64,000 bases of DNA from Malaya genurostris (taxonomy: Eukaryota; Arthropoda; Insecta; Diptera; Culicidae), in the NCBI RefSeq assembly GCF_030247185.1, contig NC_080572.1, positions 298,144,314 through 298,208,313 on the forward strand, read 5' to 3'. The notes beneath the pieces are model-generated. The model was not told the DNA's origin and ran no database searches. It saw only the letters and a program-made list of their open reading frames with translations. Made by a program: the position numbers and the translations under genes. Shown piece after piece: positions 52,861 to 64,000 of this stretch (positions are counted from its first letter, which is position 1; each line of letters starts with the position of its first letter).

Positions 52861-53463
52861 GTCTTTTTCAGTCTTTTTCAGTTTTTTTCAGTTTTTTTCA
52901 GTCTTTTTCAGTCTTTTTCAGTCTTTTTCAGTCTTTTTCAGTCTTTGTCGGTCTTTTTTAGTCTTTTTCAGTCTTTTTAAGTCTTTTTCAGTCTTTTTAA
53001 GTCTTTTTCAGTCTTTTTCAGTCTTTTTCAGTCTTTTTCAGTCTTTTTCAGTCTTTTTCAGTCTTTTTCAGTCTTTTTCAGTCTTTTTCAGTCTTTTTCA
53101 GTCTTTTTCAGTCTTTTTCAGTCTTTTTAAGTCTTTTTCAGTCTTTTTCAGTCTTTTTCAGTCTTTTTCAGTCTTTTTCAGTCTTTTTCAGTCTTTTTCA
53201 GTCTTTTTCAGTCTTTTTCAGTCTTTTTCAGTCTTTTTCAGTCTTTTTCAGTCTTTTTCAGTCTTTTTCAGTCTTTTTCAGTCTTTTTCAGTCTTTTTCA
53301 GTCTTTTTCAGTCATTTTAAGTCTTTTTCAGTCTTTTTCAGTCTTTTTCAGTCTTTTTCAGTCTTTTTCAGTCTTTTTCAGTCTTTTTCAGTCTTCTTCA
53401 GTCTTGTTCAGACTTGTTCAGTCTTTTTCAGTCTTTTGCGGTCTTTTCAGTCTTTTCAGTCTT
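52861..53463 (+). repeat. 10-bp satellite (gtctttttca)n
   Basis: Fifty-four consecutive 10-base units run from 52861 to 53400 without a single insertion or deletion. Substitutions are few (for example gtctttttaa, gtttttttca). Three or four looser units follow, and then a 9-base version takes over near 53435. Confidence 0.97.
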
Positions 53464-53639
53464 TCCATATTTTAGAATCCTTTGAAAAAAATTCAATGGC
53501 TCTGAAAAGAACCATTATTTATTTATCTACATCGGAACTAAAATTCTGGGAAAGGACTCGACTCTGGAACTGTATTCAAGATCTAAATTTGAATTCAGTT
53601 ACATAATCAGATACAGTCTTTTCCAGTCTTTTTCAGTCC

Positions 53640-54500
53640 TTTTCAGTTTTGTCGTGAATACGACTTACTTTACTATGGGGTGCCTTTTCAAAATTTACCC
53701 TCTGAGAGAGTGATAAGTTTTTGATCGTGAATATCTATTGTTGTATCTAATGAATCAACATAATTCTTGCGACATGCCATCGGAAATATGATCACAATTT
53801 TATGATAAAATTTTCAGTTTTGTGACATAGTCTCAAATAATTCAAAATTAAACTTTTCTGAAATGTTTGGTATAAACGAGTATCAAAGAGGATAATTCAT
53901 AAGGCGCGTTTGCCTTTCTCGTATTTTTAAAGCTCATAGCTCAGTGAACTGTGAAAGGATTTATATAATCTAACTACCAATAGAATTGAAATTTTTCAAT
54001 TTAAACGTGTATAGCAAAAGCATTGAAGTATTTCAATAGTACACTATTGAAAAACTTGTCTCATTTGATCCATGTCAACACCAGCCAATCAGAACGCGTT
54101 CTAAGGAAGAGAACGAAATATCTGCTGCAGTACAACAAATCGTCCGGGAAAAATTTTCCGAGAAGTGGTGAATATCGCAGTGAGTTCCTCAATTTGGTCC
54201 TTGTGAATGCTAGAAACGAATCCCTACAACATATTGATAGTTTCTTTCAATAAATTATGCAAATCCGAAATGAAATAATCGACATTAAAATTCTATATGC
54301 GGCTATTTTTATAGCCGTTAGGACCGCCCATTAGTGAAAAAGCTACAAACGAAATCAGGTAGAAACAAGCCTCTCAATAAAAAGTGAAGCCTTCTTTGTT
54401 TTTGCGGAAAATGTGCAAAGGGGAATGCTTGCATAATTCATACAATTGATCAACTAATTGATATTCGGAAGTGTTAAGGAACATGTCAGTTGTTTTCGTA
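53640..54500. other. Non-coding stretch between satellite blocks
   Basis: It starts 'gtcgtgaatacgacttactt' and includes a 'gcctttctcgtat' fragment near 53918 of repeat family X. The plus-strand frame 54023-54253 has no known motif. No gene is supported. Confidence 0.4.
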
Positions 54501-54539
54501 TTCACGACATCCAGTTATGTCTCTGACATTACCCACCCG

Positions 54540-54900
54540 CCTTTTTTCCAGTCTTTTATCAGTCTTTTTCAGTTTTTTTGTAGTCCTTTTCAGTCTTTTT
54601 CAGTTTTTTTGTAGTCCTTTTCAGTCTTTTTCAGTTTTTTTGTAGTCCTTTTCAGTCTTTTTCAGCCTTTTTCAGTCCTTTTCAGTCATTTTCAGTCTTT
54701 TTCAGTCTTTTGCAGTCTAGTTCAGTCTTTTGCAGTCTTTTGCAATCTTTTGCAGTCTTTTCAGTCTTTTCAGTCTTTTCAGTCTTTTCAGTCTTTTCAG
54801 TCTTTTCAGTCTTTTCAGTCTTTTCAGTCTTTTCAGTCTTTTTCAGTCTTTTTCAGTCTTGTTTAGTTTTTTTCAGTCCTATTCAGTCTTTTTCAGTTTT
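54540..54900 (+). repeat. Second cagtc-ttttt satellite, mixed 9/10-bp and ~32-bp units
   Basis: At first a unit of about 32 bases containing 'cagtctttttcag' and 'ttttttgtagtcc' is repeated three times; then 10-base units; then ten or so 9-base 'cagtctttt' units (about 54752-54841), which translate as repeated Val-Phe-Ser by accident. Confidence 0.9.
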
Positions 54901-54919
54901 TAATCATTTATTTATCTAC

Positions 54920-55112
54920 TCCAGAACTAAACTTCTGGGCAAAGACTGAGTTCTGGAACTGGATTCGAGATCTAAATTCGAAATCTGGGACGGGTTCAGA
55001 ATTCTGTTACAAAATTCAGGTTCGGAATTCAGATCAAGAAATCAGGTCATAAATTTAGCTCTAGAATCATGGAACCGAACTCGTTTTCAGAATTCAGGAT
55101 TCGAATTCCGAA
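54920..55112. repeat. Degenerate gaattc / ttctgg array
   Basis: Motifs 'gttctggaactggattcg', 'ttcagaattc' and 'ggaaccgaac' as in the other arrays of this type. Confidence 0.55.
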
Positions 55113-55114
55113 CA

Positions 55115-56110
55115 CAAAAAACCTATTTTAATCCACCTAATGGTGTAATGATGCCTTTCTCATATTACTCATTACATCATAAATATAATCGTGAAATTCG
55201 AAAAACAACTGTTTATTGAATAGAAATAGGATAATTTGACACTCATCGCCCTGCAACTGCGGAACCGGAAGTCGGATCCGGATTAAATTTCACAGTAGGT
55301 CTATAGACAGTATGAACTTTAATTCAAATCATGATTTGTGAAAATCGGTTCAAGCATCGCAGAGAAATCGAAGTGAATTTAGTTTTAGGAGTTTTTCTTC
55401 TCCACTTACAGTGCTCTCGGAACAGGAAAAGAGGGGACCAGTAGTGCCGAATTAAGTTTCCATGCCCACAAACTAACAAGCTCTGCAAACTAGAAGAATT
55501 TATCAGACAGTTTGATGGGATTTGTACCTGTTTTTAACCATCGTTCGTGGAAAAATACTAATAAAATTGGTAATTTTCCACTTATCACGCTTTAGTTCCG
55601 AAACCGGAAGTCGGATGCTGATAAAATGTTCCACAAATTTTTAGGATATTATAACCTTTCATTTGAATCTTAGTTTGCGAAAATCGGTTGAGTTGTTCCA
55701 GAGATAATTGAGTTTAAACTTTTTTTCAAATTTTCACATATTACCATATAGCTCCGGAGCCGGAAGTTGCATTCAAATGAAATTCAATAGCAAGCTATGG
55801 GACCATAATACCTTTTATTTGAATCTTAGTTTGTGAAAATCGGTTCAGCTATCTCTGAAAAAAGTGAGTGCATATTTTTTTCACTTTTTTGGTACATATC
55901 ATCCTATATCTCCCGAACCGGAAGTCGGATCGGAATGAAATTCAATAGCAGGCTATGGGACTATGAGACCTTTCATTTGAATCTTTGTTCGTGAAAATAG
56001 GTTTAGCCATTTCTGAGAAAAGTGAGTGCATATTTTTGTTACATACACACACACACACACACACGCGCACGCACACACACACACGCACGCACACACACAC
56101 AGACATATTA
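55115..56110 (-). repeat. Repeat family X, longest copy, with a CA microsatellite
   Basis: It begins 'ccacctaatggtgtaatg' and 'gcctttctcatat'. Four successive blocks then each contain 'ccggaagtcgga', 'aaaatcggttcag' or a close variant, and 'ctgagaaaagtgagtgc'. The block of about 160 bases is internally duplicated. It ends in (CA)n with CG interruptions at 56043-56102. Confidence 0.7.
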
Positions 56111-56815
56111 ACGTCAAAACGTTCAAAATGGCGAACATATTGAGCATTGAAAAAGTTGACTTCACACACATGACATCGTCCGAAGTTGAACTCTCATACA
56201 TTCAATAATATAGCAAATTGATCAACGATCTCACCCTTCTCCATTTAGCATACTAAAAAGTGAAAAAAAAAAACGTTTCTTGTGTTTTAGTTCAGTAGTT
56301 TTGTTTTCATGATGGTAAATGACACGTACTTTTGAAGCAGACACTTTAAAAGAATGGCATGGCGAGATCAATTTTTGAGAAATATATCTCCAAAATTGTT
56401 CAAAATAAGACTCTGGCTTTGAACAATTATGATTTTCGATCATATAATCAGCAGTTGAAGCAATTGAAAATAAATCGAGCCTTTAAATACTCGTAACACT
56501 AGTCATTTTCATCCAAAAAGGCGGAGCTCATGAAAGCACAAATGCAACAAATGCTTTTATATTGATTATCCGGAAAACTACTGTCAATCACATTTTTTTT
56601 TACTTGTAAAATCCTTCGCTCTCGAATTAGCTACAGCAGTTAGAAACAATACCAGGAAACCTAGAATTATTCGGTTCATTGGGAGTTGTGACTGCTCACC
56701 AAAAATGACATTATAAGAAAAACTGTTTTATGGCAAAGGTGATTCAATATACAATATCCTATGTATTGTCATAAAAATCACAAACATGATAATGACCAAT
56801 GACAAATTTTCATTC
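56110..56815. other. Non-coding stretch, nothing recognised
   Basis: AT-rich; no repeat ends or coding motif seen. Confidence 0.35.
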
Positions 56816-56818
56816 ACT

Positions 56819-59800
56819 TACACTGAGGTCCCTGTTTAGACAGGAGATACCACCGCGTAAGAAGATCGCAAAAAAAACCGCGTAACTTTGGAAATCCGTG
56901 TAAAAAAATCTCAAAACCGATGAAAAATAATTGTTTGATGCCAAATGTCTTAGAAATGCATGAAACGTCTAAAAACGTAACGTGTGGTTTATTGAAATTT
57001 TTTTTCATAATTTGAGATTTTTTTTATGCCTTAAAAACGCATGAAACGTCCAGATCTGGAATAGTATACAAAATATTTTTGAATAAATCGAACTCGGGGC
57101 TTTCGAGATATTCGACTTTGCGTAAACAACGCAAAACTAAAGAAAAAAAATATTTTTCAAGCCAAATGTTTTTGAAATGTATGAAACGACCAGATCTGGT
57201 GTTATCTCAAAAATATTCAGATTTTCGAAATTGAAAGTTTTTAAATGCCAAATGTATTAAGAATACATGCGACGTCCAGATCTAAAGTAGAATAAAAAAA
57301 TTTTTTTTTTCATTAATTGACTTCGGGGCTTTTGAGATTTCCGTATTCGCGTATAAAAATGCAGATCTGGTGAAATCTCCAAAAAAGTTCATTTAAAATA
57401 ACTATTTGAAAAGAAAATTTTGAGACTTTCGAAATAGGAAAATTTTTTTCTGATGCCAAATATCATAAACATGAATGAAACGTCCAAATCTGGTGTAATC
57501 TCAAAAAAAATTTTTGAAAGAAATCGGCTCAAAGAAATGCATGAAATTTTCAGATCTAATGCAATCTATAGAATTTTTTTTTAAATGTCATAAAATTTTT
57601 TAGATAAATGTTTTTTTTTTGTATTTTTAAAATCGAATTTTTTTTAATGTCAAATGTCTTAAAAATGCATGAAACGTCCAGGTCTGGAGTAATCTCACAA
57701 ACGAAAATAATAATAACAACGGAAACGAATCGACTTAAAAATGCCAAATATCTTAGGAATGCATGAAACTTTCAACTCTGTTTTTTGAAAAAAAAAAAAA
57801 ATTTAAATTTTTTGAAAAAAGATTTTTTGAGGTTTTCGAAATCGAGATTTTTTTGATGCCTAATGTCTTAAAAATGCATGAAACGTCCCAATCTTTTGTA
57901 ATCTTAAAAAAAATGTTGTCAAAAAAAGTTTGAGAATTTCAAAATTAAAATTTGTTTTTAGTGCTATATGTTTTAAAAATGCATGCGATGCCCAGATCTG
58001 GAGTAGTATAAAAAAATTTTATTCCCAATTAATCGACTTCGGGGCTTCTGAGATTTCCGAATTCGCGTTCAAAACTGCAGACTGGTGTAAACTCAAAAAA
58101 ATCTTTAAAAAAAGATGTTTGAAAAGAAAATTTGGATGTCAAATATCTTAGAAATGTATGAAACGTTCAGATCTGGTGTAAACTCAAAAAAAAAAAATCA
58201 AAGAAATCGACTTCTTAACTTCGAAAGTTTTGAGATTTCCGACTTCGCTTAAAAAACGCAAGGCAAAGTTTAATGGGGACGGGTATAGCGTGATGGGTAA
58301 GTCGATGCCTTTCACGCAGCCCGCCTGGGTTTGATTCCCAACCCCGCACATAGCGTCAGAAAGTTTTTCTGATCCGAAGAGGCTTAAAACCTCTATAATC
58401 GAAACAAAAAAAAACTTTAATGCAAAATATCTAAGAAATGCATGAAATTTCCAGATCTAGTGCAATCTTTTTTTTTAGAATTTTTCAAATCGAAATTTCT
58501 CTTGATGCGAAATGTCTTAAAAATGCATGAAATGTCCCGATCTTTTGTACTTAAAAAAAAATGTTATCAAAAAAAAGTTTGAGATTTTAAAAATTAAATT
58601 TTTTTTTATAGCCAAATGTTTTTTTTGCGACGCCCAGATTTGGAGTAGTATCAAAAAATTTATTTTAAATTAATCGATGGCTTCTTTTTTCCAATTAATC
58701 GGGGCTTCTGAGATTTCCGAAGTCGCGTTAAAAATTGCAGATCTGGTGTCATCTAAAAATAAATTCTTTAAAAAAAAATGTTTGAAAAGAAAATTTTGAG
58801 ACTTTCAAAATCGAAAATTTTTTTTAATGCCAAATGTCATGAAAATGCATGAAATTTCCTGATCTAGTGTAATTTTTTTTCCAGAAAAATTTTTTTTTGG
58901 AATTTTTAAAATCGAAATTTTTTTTGCTGTCAAATATCTTAAAAATGCATTAAACATTCAGGTCTGGAGTAATTTCAAAAACAAATTTTGTTTTCGAAAA
59001 TAAATCGACTTCGGGACTAGAACTTTGAGATTTGTAAAAAAAACACAAACAAAAATTTTGGTTTACAATTGTCTTAGAAATGCATGAAACTTTTAAACCT
59101 GTTTTAAAAAAAAAAAAGAATTTTGAAGAAAAAATGTTTTTTTTTTAGTTTTTCAAAATTGAGAATTCTTTTTTGATGCCAAATGTCTTAACAATGCATG
59201 AAACTTCCCGAACTTTTGCAATCTAAAAACAACTTTGTGATCTACAAAAAATTTGAGATTTTCAAAATTGATTTTTTTAAATGACGAATGTCTTAAAAAT
59301 GCATGCGACGTTCAGATCTGGAGTAGGATAGATAGAAATTTTTTTAATGAGTCGACTTCGGAGCTTCTGAGATTTCCGAATTCACGTGAAAAATGCAGAT
59401 CTGGTGTAATCTCAAAATATTTTTTTGAAAAAATGTTTGAACAGAAAATTTTGAGACTTTCAAAATTGAATTTTTTTGTGCCAAGTGTCAAAAATTTTAA
59501 AACAAAAAAGACTTTGTTACTTCGAACGCTTTGACATTTCCGAATTTGCGTAAAAAAACGCAAGGCTAAAGAAAAAAACAGTTTAATGCCAAATTTTTAA
59601 GAAATGCATGAAATTTCCAGTTCTAGTGTAATCTCTAAAAAATTTGAAAAATAAATTAAAAAACTTTTTTTTTTTGTATTTTTAAAATCGAAATTTTTTC
59701 TTGATGCTAATTGTCTTAAAAATGCATTAAACGTCCCGGTCTGGAGTAATTTCAAAAACAAAATTTGTTTCTGGAAATAAATCGACTTCGGGACTTGAAC

Positions 59801-62740
59801 TTTGAGAACTTTGTAAAAAAACGCAAAAAGAAAAAAGATTGTTTGATGCCAAATGTCTTAAAAATGCATAAAACGTTTCGATTTAGCATCAAAAAAAATT
59901 TTTTTTTATCAATCGATTTTTTGGGCTTCTGAGATTTCCGAACTCACGTAAAAAATGCAGATCTGATGTAATCTCGAAAAAAAAAATCTTTGAAAATAAA
60001 TGTTCGAAATGAAAATTTTGAGACTTTCAAAATTGAAATTTTTTTTAAATGCCAAATGTCATAAACATGCATGAAACGTCCAGATGTAGTGTAAACTCAA
60101 AATAAAAAATTAAAAAAACAGACTTGGGAACTTCAAAAGCCAAATTCCTAAGAAATGCATTTTTTTTTGTATTTTTAAAATTGAAATTTATTTTATGCAA
60201 AATGTCTTAGAAATGCATGAAACGTCCAGATCTGGTGTAATTTCAATTTTTTTTTGAAAAAAAATTACTTTGGGACTTAAAAAAACAAAATTGAAATGCA
60301 TGAAATTCCAGAACTGGTGTAATTTTGAAAAAAAACATTTCTTTTTAAATCGACTTTGAGATTCAGAAAAAAAGTTGAGATTTCCTAATTCACGTCAAAA
60401 CTGTTGAAAAAAAAAAGTTTGATGCTAAATGTTTTAGAAATGCATGAAACATCCAGATCTAATGTAATCCCAAAAAAATTTTTTTTGAAAATCAATTTAA
60501 AAAAAATTGAGATTTAGGAAAGTGAAATTTTTTTTTATACCAAATGTCTTAAAAATGCATGAAACGTTTAGCTCTGGGTTAATCTCAGGAAAATGTTTTT
60601 TTTTAATAAATCGACTTTAGGATTGAATGTCTTAGAAATGCATGAAACTTCCAAATCTGTTGTAATTTCAAAAATTTTTTTTTTTAATGAATCGACTTCA
60701 GGACTTACAGAAAAAATTGAAATTTCGAAAATCGATTTGATGCCAAATGTCTTAGAAATGCATGGATCGCCCAGATCTGGTGTAATCTCAGAAAGTTTTC
60801 TTTGAAGAAAATTTTGAAAAACAAATTTTGAGATTCGAAATTTTTTTTTGAGGACCACAAAAAATTTTTTTTTATCAAAATGTAGTTTAAAATTTTTATT
60901 TATTTATTTATATTAATTTAAATTTTTATTTAATTTCTCCAGATCTGGACGCTTCATGCATTTTTAAATCATTTGGCAAGAAGAAATATTCTAGTGTAGT
61001 CTCAAAAAAATTTTGAGACTTCCAGAATTGAAATTTTTTATTGATCCAAATGCCTTAGAACGTCCAGATTTTAGATAATGTAAAAAATCTGTTGTTGTGA
61101 TTGTTGACTTCCGAATTTACGTAAAAAAATCAAAGCTAAATAAAAAAGTTTTTATTAATGCCAAATGTCTTAAAAATGCATGAAACGTCCCAATCTTTTG
61201 TAATTTCAAAAGAAAAAATTTTTTTTTCTTCAAATCAAAAAGTGTCAGAGAGTTACTTAACAAATTTTTGGATAACACTAAATCTCGACGTTTCATGCAT
61301 TTCTAAGGCTAAACAAGATAACTGATAAAAATAGTCGCGTAGAAATAAACCGCAAAATCGCTTAAACTGATGAATTCAGTTTTTCTAATTATCTGCTTGG
61401 AAATTCGAAAGTTATTATTTAGTCCAACGTGTCGAATTTCATCAGACTTCGACTTAGGGACTAAGAAAACATTTTAAGACTTCCTAATTCGCGTTAAAAA
61501 ATCGCAAAACTGAAGAAAAAAATACCAAATGCCTTAGAAATGCTTGAAACGTCCAGATCTGATGTAAATTCAAATTGTTTTTTGAAAAATTACTTTGGGA
61601 CGTGAAAAAAAAACAAAAATAAAGATATATTTTTTGAAATTGAAGTGCATGAACTTCCAGAACTGGTGTAACCTCGAAAAAAATAATTTTATCGGCTTTG
61701 AGATTTCCTAACTCACGTCAAAAACCGCAAAATTTGCAAAAATGCTAAATGTTTTAGAAATGCATGAAACTTCCAGATCTAATGTTATCTCGAAAGAGAA
61801 AAATTGCTTAAAAATAAATTTTTGAAAAAAATTGAGATTTCTGAATTCAAAAAAAAAAAAATAAATTGTTTGATATCAAATGTTTTAAAAATGCATGAAA
61901 CGTTTAGATCTGGATTAATCACAGGAAAATGTATTTTTTTAAATTAAATCGACTTTACGATTGAATGTCTTAGAAATGCATAAAACTTCCAGATCTAGTA
62001 AAATATCAAAAAAAAAATTATTGAAAATAAATATTTGAAAAAACCAAAAATTTGAGATTTTTCAAATCGAATTTTTTTTACGCCAAATGTCTTAGAAATG
62101 TATGAAAGTTCCAGATCTGCTGTAGCTTCAAAACTATTTTTTTAAATAAATCGACTTCAGGACTTACAAAAAAAATTGAAATTTCAAAAATCGAAAACTG
62201 TTTTTGATGCTAAATGTCTTAGAAATGCATGGATCGTCCGGAAATTTTTCTTTGAAGAAAATTTTTGAAAAACAAATTTTGAGATTTTCAAAATCGGAAA
62301 TAGTTTAACAAATTTTTTATTTATAAAAGATTCCGGCTCTGGACGTTTCATGCATTTTTAAAACATTTTTCAACAACAAATTTTTTGGAGTAATTCTAAA
62401 AAAATTTTTTTTTCAAAATGAGAAAACCTAAATCGCAAATTATGTTTGATGCCAAATGTCTTAGAAATGCATGAAACGTACAGATTTTAAGTAATCTAGA
62501 AAAGATTTTGTTGTGATCAACCGACTTCGGAATTGGCGTAAAAAACCCATACTAAATTGATTTTTATTGATGCCAAATGTCTTGAAAATGCGTGAAACAC
62601 CCCGATCTTCTGTAATCTCAAAGAATTTTTTTTTGAATCAAAAAGTTTCTAAGTGTCAGAGAGTTAACTAAAATAAAATTCTGGATAACATCAGATCTCG
62701 AAGTTTCATGCATTTCTAAGGCAAAACAAGATTACTGAAT
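56819..62740 (+). repeat. 6-kb degenerate satellite with higher-order periods
   Basis: The core motif is 'gatgccaaatgtcttag', 'aaatgcatgaaacgtccag' and 'atctggtgtaatctcaaaa', in degenerate units. A longer unit marked by 'gacttcggggcttctgag' recurs at about 57318, 58034, 58697, 59353 and 59925 (spacing about 575-715). On the right a unit of about 1.33-1.45 kb is present twice (60.2-61.45 and 61.55-62.85), marked by 'gtgtcagagagtta' and 'aaattcga.agt.attat'. A few units are inverted (60940-60985 and 62335-62365). Confidence 0.9.
58275..58413 (+). mobile_element. tRNA-derived SINE, family 2, inside the satellite
   Basis: 'atagcgtgatgggtaagtcg', box B 'gtttgattccc' (one change from the consensus), 'cccgcacatagcgtc' and 'cctctataatcgaaac' with an A run. 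Satellite sequence resumes directly, with 'tttaatg' on both sides as a likely part of the target duplication. Confidence 0.85.
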
Positions 62741-62744
62741 AACC

Positions 62745-63883
62745 CTTAAAATTAAAAAAAAATCTAAGTGCATATTGCATTGAAATTAAATTGAAAATTT
62801 TTCATTAGTTTATAATTATCTGTTGGGAAATTCGAGAGTAATTATCTAACTAATTGCATATAAAATGTCAAACATGTGCAATTAATCTGATGTTGTACCC
62901 AGGCCCGTGCGAAGAAATCATTCAAGGGGTGGACGGGGGTGGGGGTGGTTGTTCAAGAGAGTGTTCAAGGGATGGAGGGGATTTCAAACGGTGGGGAAGG
63001 CGCAAAAATTTAAAAGAAATGTCACTGCACTTTTTTAGCACTTTTATATATTCAGTACTCTAATGTTCATGGTACTTATTATTGAAAAATCTTGCATGGG
63101 GGGTTGAAACCTCCAAAATACTCCCCCCTGTGCACGACCCTGATTGTACCGATGAAATTCAAGTGAATTGTCTCTTGGGTTTAATATATTTTCATTTTTA
63201 ACAGAACATGCTATTTTAGTGTCGTGTCACATGCGACAACATTAAGCGTAACACATTTTAGTCCAACGTGTCGAATTTTATCAGTGTACCATAACCGACT
63301 ACTATGACCGCTCCAAAAACCAAACAGCAGTGCATCCAGAAATTAGGTAAATTAAGCTTCATGTGCAGAAGTATTTGGAACAGTTTGATTTAAAAATATC
63401 TGAGTACAAATTTGTTATGAATGGAAAAACCAAAAAATCAAAAAAAAAAATGTATCTGCCAGACATATCGATAGCAAAACAAACTTCAAAACAAGGACAC
63501 CGCTCCAACTGCTACAATGTAAACAATGTCAAACCCCATTATGTAATCCGAATAAAGCTTGTTAACACCGTGATACATTCTGCTACTCCTCCTTCTCCTC
63601 CTCATCGAGCGAGTGATCCCCAGAGCAGAGATTATGTCGATTGTCTGTCATCATCACTCGAGAGGCTCGACCAGCGGGGGCCTACTTCGGTACTTACACA
63701 CATACACACACAACACAATAGTGTGTGACTTTTGGTTAAAATTTTCACTCTCATTGTGACTTAATTTTTCAATTGAGCCACGACCGTGTGGCGCGTTGCT
63801 AAGCTACGATTAAAAGCGGTAATGGCGGTGCAGCACTGTTTTGTTTTCGTTTTTTTTTTTGCACAATCGGCGAAGGTCTGTTT

Positions 63884-63914
<31 letters not shown>

Positions 63915-64000
63915 TGTGAATCGGACCGGTTACAATAAACCAGTACTTGCCCGGTTTGCGTTTGCAATTCGTTGGGCAAAACGAAACTAGAGTAGATATG
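62745..64000. other. Mixed unique sequence at the right edge
   Basis: It includes a G-rich segment 'gggggtgggggtgg' near 62936-62950, a fragment 'agtccaacgtgtcgaatttt' (63261-63280) that also occurs at 61421-61440, and a more G+C-rich stretch after 63.55 kb. No coding exon is supported; the plus frame 63363-63728 has no domain. Confidence 0.4.
63886..63912 (+). repeat. (CAG)9 microsatellite
   Basis: Nine uninterrupted CAG units. They read poly-Ala on the minus strand within a short open frame that has no other support. Confidence 0.95.

Noticed and set aside
52861..53463. CRISPR array
   Set aside because: Units are 10 bases without spacers, in eukaryotic DNA; it is a simple satellite.
54710..54949. 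Frame with repeated Val-Phe-Ser
   Set aside because: It is the accidental translation of the 9-bp satellite.
63761..63979. Minus-strand frame with poly-Ala
   Set aside because: Produced by the (CAG)9 microsatellite; no other coding support.

Overview
The window is eukaryotic nuclear DNA, most likely from a mosquito and probably a culicine close to Aedes. The evidence is: spliceosomal splice sites; very AT-rich non-coding sequence; DD37E Tc1/mariner elements, a clade I recall as typical of mosquitoes; several mariner lineages; tRNA-derived SINEs that resemble the Feilai-like SINEs I remember from Aedes; and a dispersed repeat with ends like 'gcctttctcatat', also familiar from Aedes. The species call is recollection, not a search result. 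There are no bacterial operons, no CRISPR and no tRNA or rRNA genes that I can defend.

Coding content is tiny. The one convincing cellular coding segment is a 158-base internal exon on the minus strand (4271-4428). It has a clean acceptor and a GTAAGT donor and encodes the start of an MH2-like (Smad-like) domain; the closest proteins I can recall are the expansion/rebuff type of flies. If the gene runs right to left, most of the window would be its long upstream intron(s). Three weaker minus-strand signals fit that model: a textbook recursive-splice (zero-nucleotide exon) site at 44780/44781, a donor at 39186-39188, and a short ATG exon with a good start context at 50980-50998. An unidentified long open frame lies at 76-474 (-).

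The rest is mobile DNA and satellites between single-copy islands that look richer in G+C (about 13.6-16.5, 23.4-24.7, 30.4-32.7, 39.1-41.6, 44.0-45.6, 50.8-52.3 and 63.2-64 kb). Region by region: 1.1-2.3 kb holds a DD37E element; 5.2-7.1 kb a long inverted-repeat element with a mariner inside; 7.9-8.4 kb a small mariner with perfect 30-bp ends; 11-13.4 kb and 16.7-22.9 kb hold MITEs (two in tandem sharing a TTAA), direct repeats and transposase relics; 25-29.4 kb is a deep nest (a long inverted-repeat element invaded by a foldback-like element, a LINE 3' end and a DD37D element with 197-bp arms); 32.95-34.53 kb is a DNA transposon with TAAT target duplications, a Cys-rich protein, and a MITE that itself carries a SINE; 34.6-43.7 kb has two more DD37E copies sitting against mariner relics; 45.7-46.3 kb is a LINE reverse-transcriptase relic.

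From 46.7 to 62.7 kb, large degenerate satellite blocks dominate: motifs built on 'ttttatgcgaatttt', an uninterrupted 10-bp T-tract array at 52.86-53.44 kb, and a 6-kb array at 56.8-62.7 kb with higher-order periods. No functional pathway is encoded here. The interest lies in the splicing signals of a long intron and in how the transposons and arrays have rearranged.
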